Source: Membranipora membranacea (Eukaryota > Bryozoa > Gymnolaemata > Cheilostomatida > Membraniporidae). Taken from it: a stretch of DNA of 60,000 bases. The notes beneath the pieces are model-generated. The model was not told the DNA's origin. It made no database searches and saw only the letters and a program-made list of their open reading frames with translations. Location of the stretch: assembly GCA_914767715.1 (NCBI GenBank), contig OU612067.1, forward strand, positions 4,094,001 to 4,154,000. Direction: 5' to 3'. How positions within the stretch are numbered: position 1 is the stretch's first letter; each line of letters opens with the position of its first letter. Shown piece after piece: positions 10,532 through 20,599 of the stretch. The translations under genes and the position numbers were made by a program.

Positions 10532-11478
10532 CCGATGGTACAACTCAGGGTTTGGAACCTCAACCCAAGTCGAGACCGGATCATGATGGTTGGTTGCTGC
10601 GACCGGGACCGATATCAGGACCGTCAGGGAGCCCTCCACCTACGCTAACAACACCAGCGGTGACAGAGCTGATATCAACGGCCTCGGCTAGTTTTCATCA
10701 AGAGAGGACAACTCCTCAAGTAAGCAGTCAAGCTCAGCGTACGCCTATACCATCAGTACAGATGTCCCTGGAGGAGGACTCGGACTCATCAGTTGACCTG
10801 CAACCTAACAACGGTATGACTATGACAGCCATTGAAAATAGCTACACTCCATACCTACTTGCGTCAGATGCCCCCCATACTAGCCATGTGCCAAGTAAGA
10901 TTAAACTGAAAATTATACAAGGAGAGTATGTAGAGCTCTCAAAGCTGTTCCGCCCGGATAACCCGCAAGAGAAGGACCAGGTCCTCATTGTCAAAGATGG
11001 GCAATTAAAGTTTGACTCTACCATAAAAAAGACTGATATTTTTTCATTTAACCGATTTTTTGATTGTTTTCTAGTTTACATGACAATCAGAGGTAAAGCC
11101 TGCCCCAATGAATTCCCATCAATGCTAAAACACCTCGAGACAGTAAAACGTCTGTTTTTTCAAAACTGTGATGGAACCTTGTATGATAAAAGGTTCCGAC
11201 TTAGGAGGGCTGATAACCCACGGGTACCATGGGGCTGTTATATGGCAGAGTTTGTGTCGAAGAGAGCTCACATGGATGCTAAAGGCCCAAGTAGTGCAAG
11301 CCATTATCATCACAGGGCACCGTCTTACAAACCATCCAATGCTGGTAGACCCTGCATGTACTTCAACCAAAGCAAATGCACTCGGACGGGTTGTAAATTT
11401 ACACATACCTGCTCAAAATGCGGAAGCCCCAGCCACGGAAGTTCTAAATGTGCAAAGAATGGTGGGCTGAAAGCCTAG
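10532..11478 (+). CDS. Gag-like protein with CCCH and CCHC zinc fingers
   Basis: About 315 codons from the AG of tttgtttag to the TAG at 11478. The N-terminal third is Ser/Pro/Thr-rich and probably disordered. The middle part (near the IFSFNRFFDCFLVY and FPSMLKHLETV segments) resembles the Gag-like domain of DIRS/Ngaro elements. The C-terminus has a CX7CX4CX3H finger (CMYFNQSKC...) followed by a CX2CX4HX4C zinc knuckle, which fits binding of element RNA. There is no ATG upstream of residue ~76, and the exon begins in phase 1. Hairpin 2 follows the stop. Confidence 0.82.
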
Positions 11479-11632
11479 TCATGGCCACCAGAGCTGTTTG
11501 TATTGTGCAGTGACCAATGTTATTATTTACTATTTGTTGTTGACTGCTATCTATGTTTTGTGTTAGCCAGTTCAGTTCAATTATACTGCTATGTCTGTGC
11601 ATAAATAGTCTGAACAAAATAGAATTGAATCA

Positions 11633-11664
11633 GCGAGTGCGGAAGGTCCTAATCACCCACTTGC
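11633..11664 (+). promoter_or_regulatory. Intercistronic hairpin 2 (GGTCCTAATC)
   Basis: Stem GCGAGTG/CACTTGC (one G-U pair) with inner GG/CC pairs and a loop containing AAGGTCCTAATCA. It lies 155 bases after the Gag stop and 71 bases before the AG that opens the RT frame. The string GAGTGCGGAAGGTCCTAATC differs from hairpin 1 by one base. Confidence 0.65.
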
Positions 11665-11735
11665 CTTTTTCAATGACAACCTTGTGACTACTGTATTTAA
11701 TGATAGCTAACATTATTTACAATTTCTATTTTTAG

Positions 11736-13378
11736 AATTAGTGCAAAATGTAAAATCAATAGCTGATGCGGGAATCGTAACACCAGTCAGCTCCAACAGA
11801 TTGTGGAACTGTTTAAAAGGCTATCCTAACAGGGACTTCATTGTGTCGGGTTTCAAGAAGGGATTTCGCATCGGGGTGCCTTCTGTAAACTCTATTCCTG
11901 TCAATAATGTAACCCTAGACAAAAAACCAGCTAGGAACCGCGAGATAGTCATTGAAAAGCTAAACAGTGAGCTGCAGCAAGGTCGCATCTTAGGGCCATA
12001 CAATGCTTCACCACTACCAATGGCATCATATGCTCCTTTATATGCTATTCCGAAGAGCACTCCGGGAAAGTTTCGCCTCATTCATGATCTGAGTAAACCT
12101 TATGGCACATCTGTCAATGATAATATTCCCAATGAACTTAAAGGTGTGAGCTACTGTAATGTTATGCAGGTGGCAGAATCGCTGTCAAGAATACAAGAGA
12201 AAGAGAAGGCCCCAACCTTCATGGCGAAGATCGACCTAGCAGATGCGTATCGGTGCTGCCCAATAAACAAAGAAGACTGGAGATATCTGGGGATGCAATT
12301 TGAAGATAAGTTGTTAATCGATATATGTTTGCCCATGGGCCTGAGCACATCATGCGCTATATTCCAAGCCATATCAAACAGCCTTGCTTGGTTATTTGAG
12401 AAAACCCACCCAGACTGTGAAATGTTCAATTACATCGATGACTTTTTGATACTGGCGTCGAGCCATCAGCGATGTCAAGAGGCATTGTCAGAATTTCTCT
12501 CATGGCTAGAGTATTTAGGTTTCCCGGTCAGCCCACAAAAGACTGTGCTTCCCTGCACCCACATAGAGTTCCTAGGACTGGGTATCGATAGCTGTCACCT
12601 GTCATTCTTTGTGCCTTTGTCAAAAAGAGAAAAGTACGAAAGGGAAATTACTAACTTTATTGCGAAGAAGGGGCACCGTGTTCACTCTATACAGAAACTG
12701 GTTGGTAAACTCACATTTCTTTGTGCCACCTTTTTACCCGGAAAGGCGCTGTTGGCGGGATTATACCAAAACCTATCTGGTATCCTATCATCAAACAAGT
12801 GGGCACAGCGCAGATTAAATGAAAATGTTCGTGCAGATCTGCGTGTGTGGCGGTCCTTCCTGTCTCAACCGGAAGGAAAACCATTTAAATTCATTTTTGC
12901 AGGATCTCAGGAAGCCTCACATTCTATCATATCAGACGCCTCAGGATCGGTTGGCTATGGATGTGTGTTCGACAACTGGTGGTTCAACGGAGTTTGGCAA
13001 GATGAATGGTGGTCAAAACAGAATATCGCTCTCTTGGAACTGATTCCCATCTACATTGCCGTTAAGCTCTGGGGCGACAAGATAAGTGATACGATACTCT
13101 CTATTCAGACTGACAATCAAGCTCTGGTGGCCATGATCAACACATTCTTCTCTAAAGAGAAAATGATCAACACCCTACTGAAAGATTTGGCCTTGTTTTG
13201 TATGACTCACAATATTGTTTTGCGAGTGCGCCACATAGCCGGTAGTTTGAACGTCATAGCAGATAAGCTATCAAGAAATTTGGATTGTGGTATCAGTTTT
13301 TACGCCAGCAACACCGAATACAAAATCCCTGTCCATCTAACCCCAGCCTGCATAAAGTCACAGAAGCTGCTACACTAA
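11736..13378 (+). CDS. Reverse transcriptase-RNase H of the YR element
   Basis: About 547 codons from the AG of ctatttttag to the stop at 13378. The RT domain shows LIHDLSKP, the KIDLADAYRCCPI block with the first catalytic Asp, LPMGLSTSC, and the YIDDFLIL active site. The RNase H domain follows with Asp in SDASGSVGYG, Glu in LLELIPIY, Asp in IQTDNQAL and the final Asp in NVIADKLSR, so the D-E-D-D set is complete. There is no protease and no methyltransferase. No ATG precedes the RT domain; an in-frame stop lies at 11708 and the frame opens in phase 1. The stop is followed by only 19 bases before the AG that opens the YR frame. Confidence 0.93.
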
Positions 13379-13397
13379 AAAACCTTTCTTTTGTCAG

Positions 13398-14281
13398 GCT
13401 TGCAAGAACTTCAGGCTACAGCTGATAACTTGATACACAACTCAGTCGCGCCCACCACAAGAAGATCGTACAGCTTGGCAGTTAAAGGCCTATCAGACTT
13501 CTGTAAAGAGCACAAAATAAAAGATAAGTTTTCCGCTAAAACTATAGAACTTTACGTTGCTCACCTTGCTAAGAAAGGCATGAAGGCCAGTACAATTCGA
13601 TCTGCGTTGTCTGCAGTCCGTCATCATTGCAATTCTAACTATATCGAAATTAGCTTTGACACCCCTAGGCTACAGTTACTGTTGAAGGGTGTGCGCCGCA
13701 GAAATGATTCAATAGCTATCAGGCCAAACCATGTGGTAAAGGTCAGACAACTCCAAAAAATATGTAACTCTGCAGATAAGTTATTCAGCCCTCAACAGGC
13801 ACTCATGATAAAAGCTATGTATGCATTGTCATTCTTTGCATTGTTACGCCCATCGGAGGTTTATCATACTAGTACCACTCCAGAACATCAACTAAGGAGA
13901 TCGTCTATCCGAGTAAGACAAAAAAAAATTAAAATAACTTTCTCATCATTCAAGCACTCCTCAGGTAGTACTACAATAACAGTAGAAAGGAAGCTCTTTT
14001 TGGATATTTGCCCGGTCCTACTGTTGCAATCATACTTGTCGGCCAATTCAGGCATCGCACAGCAGGAAGGGAGCATTGTCTTATTCCATTGTTCACGCGC
14101 TGAGGCCCATTCTTGGCTACAACGGTGTGTGGCCGACGCTGGAATCAAGTCCAGACTAACCTTACATTCATTTCGCCGAGGGGGGGCAACTTGGTATGCC
14201 GGCCAAGGTTTAACCGATGCCAAACTCAAAGCTTTTGGCCGCTGGAAATCCAATGCGTATCTTGTCTATGTTAAGCCCTAA
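13398..14281 (+). CDS. Tyrosine recombinase of the YR element
   Basis: About 294 codons opening at the AG of cctttcttttgtcag, with no ATG before the domain. The N-terminal SAM-like core-binding part includes TRRSYSLAVKGLSDFCKEH. The catalytic domain has Arg in ALLRPSE, the HSFRRGG H-x-x-R box, GRWKSNAYL and the nucleophilic Tyr close to the C-terminus (LVYVKP). It is presumed to integrate the circular cDNA by site-specific recombination, which explains the lack of a target duplication. It is adjacent to RT in the same orientation, and a palindromic structure starts at its stop codon. Confidence 0.92.
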
Positions 14282-14356
14282 TTGTGGCGAAAATCAGAGT
14301 ACGCAATATTGGTGATAATGCGTTCTCAGATTTTTGGCATCTGATTTTCGCACAAT
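14281..14356 (+). promoter_or_regulatory. Nested palindrome abutting the YR stop codon
   Basis: Outer stem ATTGTGGCGAAAATCAGA (14281-14298) pairs with TCTGATTTTCGCACAAT (14340-14356) with one bulged base. The inner stem GTACGCA (14299-14305) pairs with TGCGTTC (14319-14325) with one mismatch, leaving a 13-base loop. Alternatively AAAATCAGAGTACGCA pairs with TGCGTTCTCAGATTTT. It could be a transcript-end structure or a recombinase recognition site; the same structure exists in the inverted arm at 7849-7924. Confidence 0.6.
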
Positions 14357-14413
14357 GACTAAAAAACCTTTAGTTCTAACATGCTCTTATTGTAATATAT
14401 TTTAGTTCGCTAA

Positions 14414-14461
14414 GAATAAAACCAGAGGAAAGAGTGAGCGGTCCTAATCATCACTCTTTCC
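14414..14461 (+). terminator. AATAAA signal followed by hairpin 3 (GGTCCTAATC)
   Basis: AATAAA at about 14414-14419 is followed by the hairpin at 14427-14461: a perfect 11-bp stem GGAAAGAGTGA/TCACTCTTTCC with the 13-base loop GCGGTCCTAATCA. It is the strongest of the three loop-sharing hairpins and lies after the last ORF, so a role in 3' end formation is plausible. Confidence 0.65.
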
Positions 14462-14589
14462 GAACAACAGAAGGGATATACGCTTCTCATCACAAGAAAA
14501 TGTCGGTAATTCTATCTGATCAACTTTTAATACCGTTGCTCGTACTCAGATCCGCTGGGATTTGTAGAATTCTCAAAATGGAGAATAGT

Positions 14590-14907
14590 TAATGCCTTGT
14601 ATGGCTTCAAAAGAAGATCTCGAAAAGAGGTCAATGCCTTGTATGGCTTCAAAAGAAGATCTCGAAAAGAGGTCAATTATTTAACCCAAAGCGGTTGTCT
14701 TTTTGTGGCATTCTTGAATTGGCATAACCTGACTAAGAGGGTTGCCACTTGCCTTGCTTATTTGTAATGTGGTATATTCTTGCGAATGTTTATTTATACC
14801 TTGTACTTATACTATGAGTCATTGGTGTGCTTTGGTGATACTTGAACCAATAAACATAGTCTTCATTATAAACTTCACAAACAGGATTGATTGATGAATT
14901 AAAAAAA
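14590..14907 (+). repeat. Split terminal repeat, first copy (B1-like)
   Basis: Matches 15612-15930 at a fixed offset of 1024 bases, from the two agatctcgaaaagagg units through the tail gattgattgatgaattaaaaaa. In Ngaro elements the right end is arranged B1-A2-B2; this would be B1. Confidence 0.75.
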
Positions 14908-15330
14908 TCAAACTTTCCTAAAGTTGTTTTTTAGACTGAAATTAATCCAAAACAAATGCTCAAGTATCTCAGCGCAGCTCCAATAGTCAGAGTCGTCTGG
15001 CCCTCCCAACAAGCCCCGACAACTCCAACGTGTTTTATAAAGTACTGATCTGACAACAAGGAAGTCATGTGATCACTTTGTATTGAATTGTGGGAGACTT
15101 AAACTCATCAATCCTTTGGTTGCTAGCCTTGAGACTGTGAACTACCCACCACCACCCCTTCCTTACCTCCGTCATTACTGGGTTGCTCTCGTTATTCCTT
15201 TCTGGTTTCAGATCTAAGAACTAAGCCAGAGTAATTAGTGAGCTCCCAACTACACGTTCGGTCAACAAGTGTCAGCTCAAGAAAATACGGGCATCTTATA
15301 GTCTATCAGTCAAACCTCAAAATGGAAAGA
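14908..15330 (+). repeat. Segment between the split repeats (A2-like)
   Basis: Lies between the two copies of the terminal block. Its first 237 bases are also present, inverted, at the left end (7061-7297). The matching stops at tgtgaactac (15136-15145), after which 15146-15330 is found nowhere else in the window. Confidence 0.5.
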
Positions 15331-15690
15331 AGATCTCGAGAAGAGGTCAATGCCTTACGTGGCTCCTAAGAAGATCTCGAAAAGAGGTCAATGCCTTGTA
15401 TGGCTAAAATAATAAAAAGATCTCGAAAAGAGGTCAATGCCTTGTATGGCTAAAAAAATAAAAAGATCTCGAAAAGAGGTCAATGCCTTGTATGGCTAAA
15501 AAATAAAAAGATCTCGAAAAGAGGTCAATGCCTTATGTGGCTCCTAAGAAGATCTCGAAAAGAGGTCAATGCCTTGTATGGCTAAATAAAATAAAAAGAT
15601 CTCAAAAAGAGATCAATGCCTTGTATGGCTTCAAAAGAAGATCTCGAAAAGAGGTCAATGCCTTGTATGGCTTCAAAAGAAGATCTCGAA
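15331..15690 (+). repeat. Nine-unit array of a hairpin-forming repeat
   Basis: Nine copies of a 35-50 base unit with core aagatctcgaaaagaggtc then aatgcc and a variable A/T-rich spacer. Each core can fold as GATCTC/GAGGTC around a GAAAA loop. In unit 7 the loop changes and GAGATC makes the pairing perfect. Only two units occur at the equivalent place in B1 and in the inverted arm, so the array has expanded here. Confidence 0.8.
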
Positions 15691-15930
15691 AAGAGGTCAA
15701 TTATTTAACCCAAAGCGGTTGTCTTTTTGTGGCATTCTTGAATTGGCATAACCTGACTAAGAGGGTTGCCACTTGCCTTGCTTATTTGTAATGTGGTATA
15801 TTCTTGCGAATGTTTATTTATACCTTGTACTTATACTATGAGTCATTGGTGTGCTTTGGTGATACTTGAACCAATAAACATAGTCTTCATTATAAACTTC
15901 ACAAACAGGATTGATTGATGAATTAAAAAA
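15612..15930 (+). repeat. Split terminal repeat, second copy (B2-like), right end of element
   Basis: Second copy of 14590-14907. It ends in an A-run at 15925-15930, where the sequence becomes the 824-bp unit again, so this is the right boundary of the insertion, uncertain by a few A residues. Confidence 0.75.
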
Positions 15931-16670
15931 TTTTATTTTCTTATCGCTGGTAATGCATACTCATCTTCTACTGAGACTTGAGCTGCCCATCTGCTACTGG
16001 GCTCAACTGTAATCCTGCGAATAACAGTATAATAAAACATTGGTTGATTTCTTCGCTATTAATGAGCTTCGGCTACCGTCGTCCGTTGAGTTTTACTCAA
16101 ATTATAGGGCATGATTATTCTGTGTTTTGTTATCTCCTGTCAAATACTGCCAATACTAATACACTTTTTTTCAATTTTATTGCATATAAAGTGCTATCTC
16201 CTTCTAATCATGAGTTCTGTGGGACCTTTCTCTCCGCCTAGTGGAAGGTGGAAAATTTGTATATTGTGTAATGACAACACAATCATGTATATTGTATGCG
16301 TTGCTAACAATTGATGTTGTAGGGCTGTATTATTATATATATTGTAGAGGTATAAAAATATATTTATACAGAAATGGTATATATATATATATATACATAG
16401 TCGCCACCCCACTGACATATTACTTATTACAAATAAACTTTCAACAGGGTCATGAATGGAACAGAGTTAGCAATTTTGAGTGTGTCTGATTATTACCGAT
16501 ATAAACAACACAAAAGGAGTCAGGGCTTACAATGAAAACTTTGAGCATTTTCTAGGTGAGAATAAGAACTAAGATGGACTGAAAATGAAAACTTACGCTG
16601 AGCTCAAATATAGAGACCGCGATGCGGGACGCTGCTCCAGACCCAGCCAAGGCGATAAAGTGTCTGCTGC
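15931..16670. repeat. 824-bp tandem unit, copy 3, right fragment
   Basis: Matches 5436-6175 exactly in length (740 bases) and in all translated frames. Together with 7000-7065 it reconstitutes the third unit except for about 15-18 bases around aaaaatgaatccacca that are missing at the insertion site. Confidence 0.9.
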
Positions 16671-19600
16671 CGATGTTACTAGCAAATAATGATGCTCCAA
16701 CTTGCGAATAGAGATGAGAAGTTTGGAGTTTGTTTATTGCCTTCTTCTAATATACATCCCGCAATAGGTTGATAGCATCGAATGTACGGCACCTAAATGG
16801 AAAAATAAAATAAAAAGGAGTCTGAGCAGTATTGATTGAAAAATCGCATATAAAATTCAAAAAAGGTATTTTGTCTCTTGGTGGTTCTAAACTTGGATGG
16901 TCTTTATTTATGTTTTTTTGCTCTACGGGCAGATTTTCTGTTTCTATTTATTTTAATACGGGAGTTCAGGGGGTGATAATTGTTGTTGGCAATTTTAGTG
17001 AAGTGCAAGAGGTGTGCAGGAAAGTTGTGAGGGTTGGCAGGGCTAGATTCTCAAGCCTCTGTTGATAGTCGTAAGAGAATCATTGGCACTATAATACGAG
17101 TAGCAGAGCGCTGGAACCTCTCAAGTCTTTTTCTGTTTGTGTCAGATAGCAGCTTGTACCATGCAGGGCAGGCATCGGCGATTACAGACTTAATATTAGC
17201 TACTTAGAGACTATGTTATAATGGTTGAGTGAACTATGTATTCCTGATTTCCTAACTAGGCGAGGGAAAGAGTTCGGGGATCAAACTAGATGATCATGCC
17301 TCATGGGCTAAAATTCTGCTGTGATTTAATTGCTAAATACAATCAAATAATAAATTTATCCATGGCTTGATTGATAAACCAATCATAAGGGCTACATCTT
17401 ATTAATATCTGGAAAAATTAGATGTAATTTAAAGGTCGGAATTTATTAAATCATAATTCATTGTTGACATTGACGATGGACAATATACTCAAAGTAAATA
17501 TAATCTATAAAAAACAGAAAATGTATTATTGGGTTTGCTGCCTAAGAAAGCTGTGGGACTTCTAACTATACGCTCTTTTGACTGATCTGAGCTATTATAT
17601 GATTTCAGCTAGTGATTATTTTGACTCTAATATATTATTAAAAGTGCCGCAGTCACACAACATTTTTAGAGGCCAGCGGACTGGTTATGATAAAAGGGTG
17701 TCTAACATAATATCCATCATCAATAATGATATCTGTTTTAAAACAGACTAACATTGAATAAAGTCAAAACACAATTTACGAAACATTGAATCATCACTAT
17801 CAATTATAGATGACAATAATGTCCAAAAAACTGGCATATCATTAATTCAGTTACTCCCATTATATTTCATTATGAAAAATTTGCACTGAAAAAGTGAAAA
17901 TATAGCTGATTAAGTGGACAAATGAGGCAATGATTCTTTGCCCAAAAAAAGCTGAAAGATGATACAAAGATAATCTATAAAGCTTCTCTTTGTAAACTAT
18001 TCATAACAGCTCTAGTTAAGCTTTCCTATTAGCCAACAGAGCACAGCAGTAGCTTCTATTGTTGAGGCAACCAGTTTTTAAAACGTAGCCGATGGGCGGA
18101 CAGCTGAATTGCCATTTTTTAAATTTTACCTTCACTCAGAAGATGGATTTTATGTTACTCTTTACTTCATTGGGATTATCTGTAGCTGGAAACAGAGTTT
18201 GTACTGTTTGATCGAAGTTTGAGCTTAATTACACTGCACTGCACTTTCGATTCCTTTGGAAGGGTGAGTTGTAAATTAAGTATTTCTCAACTAATTCTTT
18301 CTTCAACTGTGCAGCACAAAAAGCCAATGATGTAGTGTTTGCTGAATTCATTAGGTTTGGGGAGAGGTTGTCAATATTTATACATAGATTGACGGGCTGT
18401 TGCACTGATTTAGAATAAATACCTCAGTGGGCTGTTTTTATAAAAAAATTCGTGTAGCAGACTTGATAAATTGTTACCGACTTAGATTTATTCATTGAAA
18501 GAATACTTTATGCCTTGAAAATGATTATCGGGAAAAAATAAATAGCAGCTTGATTTCACCCATTTAATTTTCAGATAAGCTCGACATTGCAACTTAATGC
18601 CAATGAATCCGAGGAAAATTGAGTATCCAACACATCACCAAATACTATGTTGCTGAGGCAAGACAAGTTCAGTGAGTTGATCGCATAACCTTTCCTAGAC
18701 CATAATGATTCGACATTGAAAATCCTTGTCAGAACTGTCAGTTTTCTTTTATTTATGAAAATTGTGCAAAAAGTATGAAGCATACAAATCTTCCTCTTCA
18801 TTTTCTGTTATGACTTGAGACTGTTAGAAGTAGAGGGTGGGTGAAGTACGCTGATATGTTGTGATTTATAACTGACGTTACATTTTAGGTTGATCCAGTC
18901 CATAACAATGAAGATTGAGTTGTGATGAGCTCTGTACCAATAGTCGGGGATTCCGGGGTCAAAATCCATGTTAAAAGTGTAAAAGCTGAGTTTCATACAT
19001 TATTTAGTATAAGTGTTATATTTTTGTATTTCACCCTCAGAACACAAATCACAAGGGGGGTGTTATAGAATTTCACTCATGTTAATCAGGGGGGACAACT
19101 TTTTCCATAATCACCCTTGCAGAACATATCTTTAACTTGTGATAAAAGTTCTCAATATTTAGAGCTAATACTCTGGATATAGTTTCCTGATACCATAAGA
19201 TTTTCATAGAAATTAAAAATCACAACCGCAAAGTTATATTTCGATATTTGATGCGTAATGATGTACTCCTTCTAAATTTGGATGTTATAAATAAGTATTA
19301 AATTTGAAATTTTTAATTATGTCAATTACTAACTCTCTTCCACCATTTTGTTTCAGTAACACCAATACCCGTACTCTCCAAACGAATATATTATTGGAAA
19401 AAAGTGATGTAGAAAGTAATTTTTTTTCTAGAATCGAAGCAGTTATCCTTTGTTGTGTCAATCTAAATATATAAACATTCATCTCAGTTACAAAATCATC
19501 TACAAAAACAAAAGTATTGCTTTCAATAACACAATTAAGCGTTTTCTTCGAGATTATAATAGCTTCTCAACTTAGTTCAGTTTATTGCAGCCATGGGGTG

Positions 19601-20300
19601 GAGGGGCTACTGACTGCCCTGTGGTGCAGATCCAAAGCTTATACCTAGGAATTCAATTGTTGAGTATGTTGCCTACTGGTGAAAGTTAATTGCATCTTGA
19701 TACGTATTTAGTGGTGCCAGTGTTGTCTTCTACTTTAACCAGAATGTTGATGTGCTGCTAATAGCGCAACGTCATGACATTACATTAATTTTTTGTGTTT
19801 GTCATCTTTAAAGTTTTTTTTGCAATTATCTATGGGCTTGTCAGATAAAATGAATCAGCAGAAATTTTTATAAATATCTAGAGAATGATCATTGAAAAAA
19901 TTATCCAGATATCTCTGATCAGTTGGAAATATATGATGAATTCAATCCGAGTATGCCCCTTTATGAGTGAATTGACGTAACGCTATACAATGCTGATGGT
20001 ATTGTGTATTGTGTATTGTGTATTGTTGCAAATTCTAAGTGGTTAGCTATTTTAAAAAAGCTCTAAATTATCGGGAATCCAAGCTAGAGATATTCTCAAC
20101 GTTATCATATAATTCTAACTCATTTTCAGACACAATTAACCTGTATTTTATTACCGACAAAATTATTTAGATTCTTTTCTCTTTTGGTAACAGATGATTC
20201 TCAACGGTGCATTGAAGATGTGTTATGTCTCAAAAACCAATTAAGACAAAATTGTGCGACCAAAGCTATTTTTTTATCAACTTAAATCACTGAAATCAAG
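16671..20300. other. Intergenic DNA, no gene seen
   Basis: AT-rich. The short frames at 16832, 18571, 18808 and 19285 have no domain, no splice context and no homologue that I recognise. No repeat of note. Confidence 0.4.
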
Positions 20301-20315
20301 ACACCATCACTCTAG

Positions 20316-20507
20316 ATGCCTAGCTGGCAAAAGAGGCGTGCCTTGATTGTTGGACAACAAGCACCTCTAAAGTTTCAAGGCCATCGGAATATACACAGTC
20401 ACAGTCCTAACCTAGAGTACCGGAATGTCATGAACCGGTACAAATACTGCCTCAAGAATCTGATAGTGACATCAATAGCACTAAGACAGTTGCCAATAAG
20501 ACAAGGT
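20316..20507 (+). CDS. Possible exon of an unrecognised gene
   Basis: A basic frame (MPSWQKRRALIVGQQ...) that ends at a good donor-like sequence (acaag|gtgagt at about 20504). Its composition looks more protein-like than its neighbours, but I recognise no family and find no partner exon. Immediately after the donor the sequence becomes a pentanucleotide microsatellite, which makes the frame run on. Could be chance. Confidence 0.2.
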
Positions 20508-20510
20508 GAG

Positions 20511-20566
20511 TGTTGTGTTGTGTTGTGTTGTGTTGTGTTGTGTTGTGTTGTGTTGTGTTGTGTTTT
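20511..20566 (+). repeat. (TGTTG)n microsatellite
   Basis: About ten uninterrupted TGTTG units. They keep frames open on both strands and explain the Cys/Val-rich and Asn/Thr-rich translations there. Confidence 0.9.
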
Positions 20567-20599
20567 CTGAACAATAAAGATTGCTGCAGTTGATCCTGA

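Larger units (their letters stand above)
13183..15144 (+). repeat. Right inverted arm, 1962 bp
   Basis: Plus-strand partner of 7061-9022. It begins inside the RNase H region (agatttggcc) and ends gagactgtgaacta. Together the arms bracket a unique core of about 4.15 kb. Confidence 0.93.
7066..15930 (+). mobile_element. Ngaro/DIRS-type tyrosine-recombinase retrotransposon with 2-kb inverted arm
   Basis: An 8.86-kb insertion into copy 3 of the 824-bp unit. It encodes, in order on the plus strand, an SGNH hydrolase, a small basic protein, a Gag-like zinc-knuckle protein, RT-RNase H and a tyrosine recombinase. There is no aspartic protease, no DDE integrase and no visible DNA methyltransferase. 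RT plus YR without a methyltransferase is the Ngaro pattern within the YR retrotransposons; SGNH domains are known in some of them. The right side has a split-repeat layout (a 3' block at 14590-14907 repeated at 15612-15930 with about 700 bp between), again Ngaro-like. The left side is odd: instead of a direct terminal repeat it carries an inverted copy (7061-9022) of 13183-15144. No target-site duplication is seen, as expected for YR integration. Confidence 0.85.

Noticed and set aside
15331-15690. CRISPR array
   Set aside because: Units are tandem with short A/T-rich variable linkers in an animal retrotransposon; there are no unique spacers of constant length.
7066-15930. Classification as a classical DIRS1 element because of the inverted repeats
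   Set aside because: There is no methyltransferase domain, the right end has a split direct-repeat layout, and the inverted arms contain coding sequence, unlike DIRS1 terminal repeats. A Ngaro relationship fits better, with low certainty on the left end.
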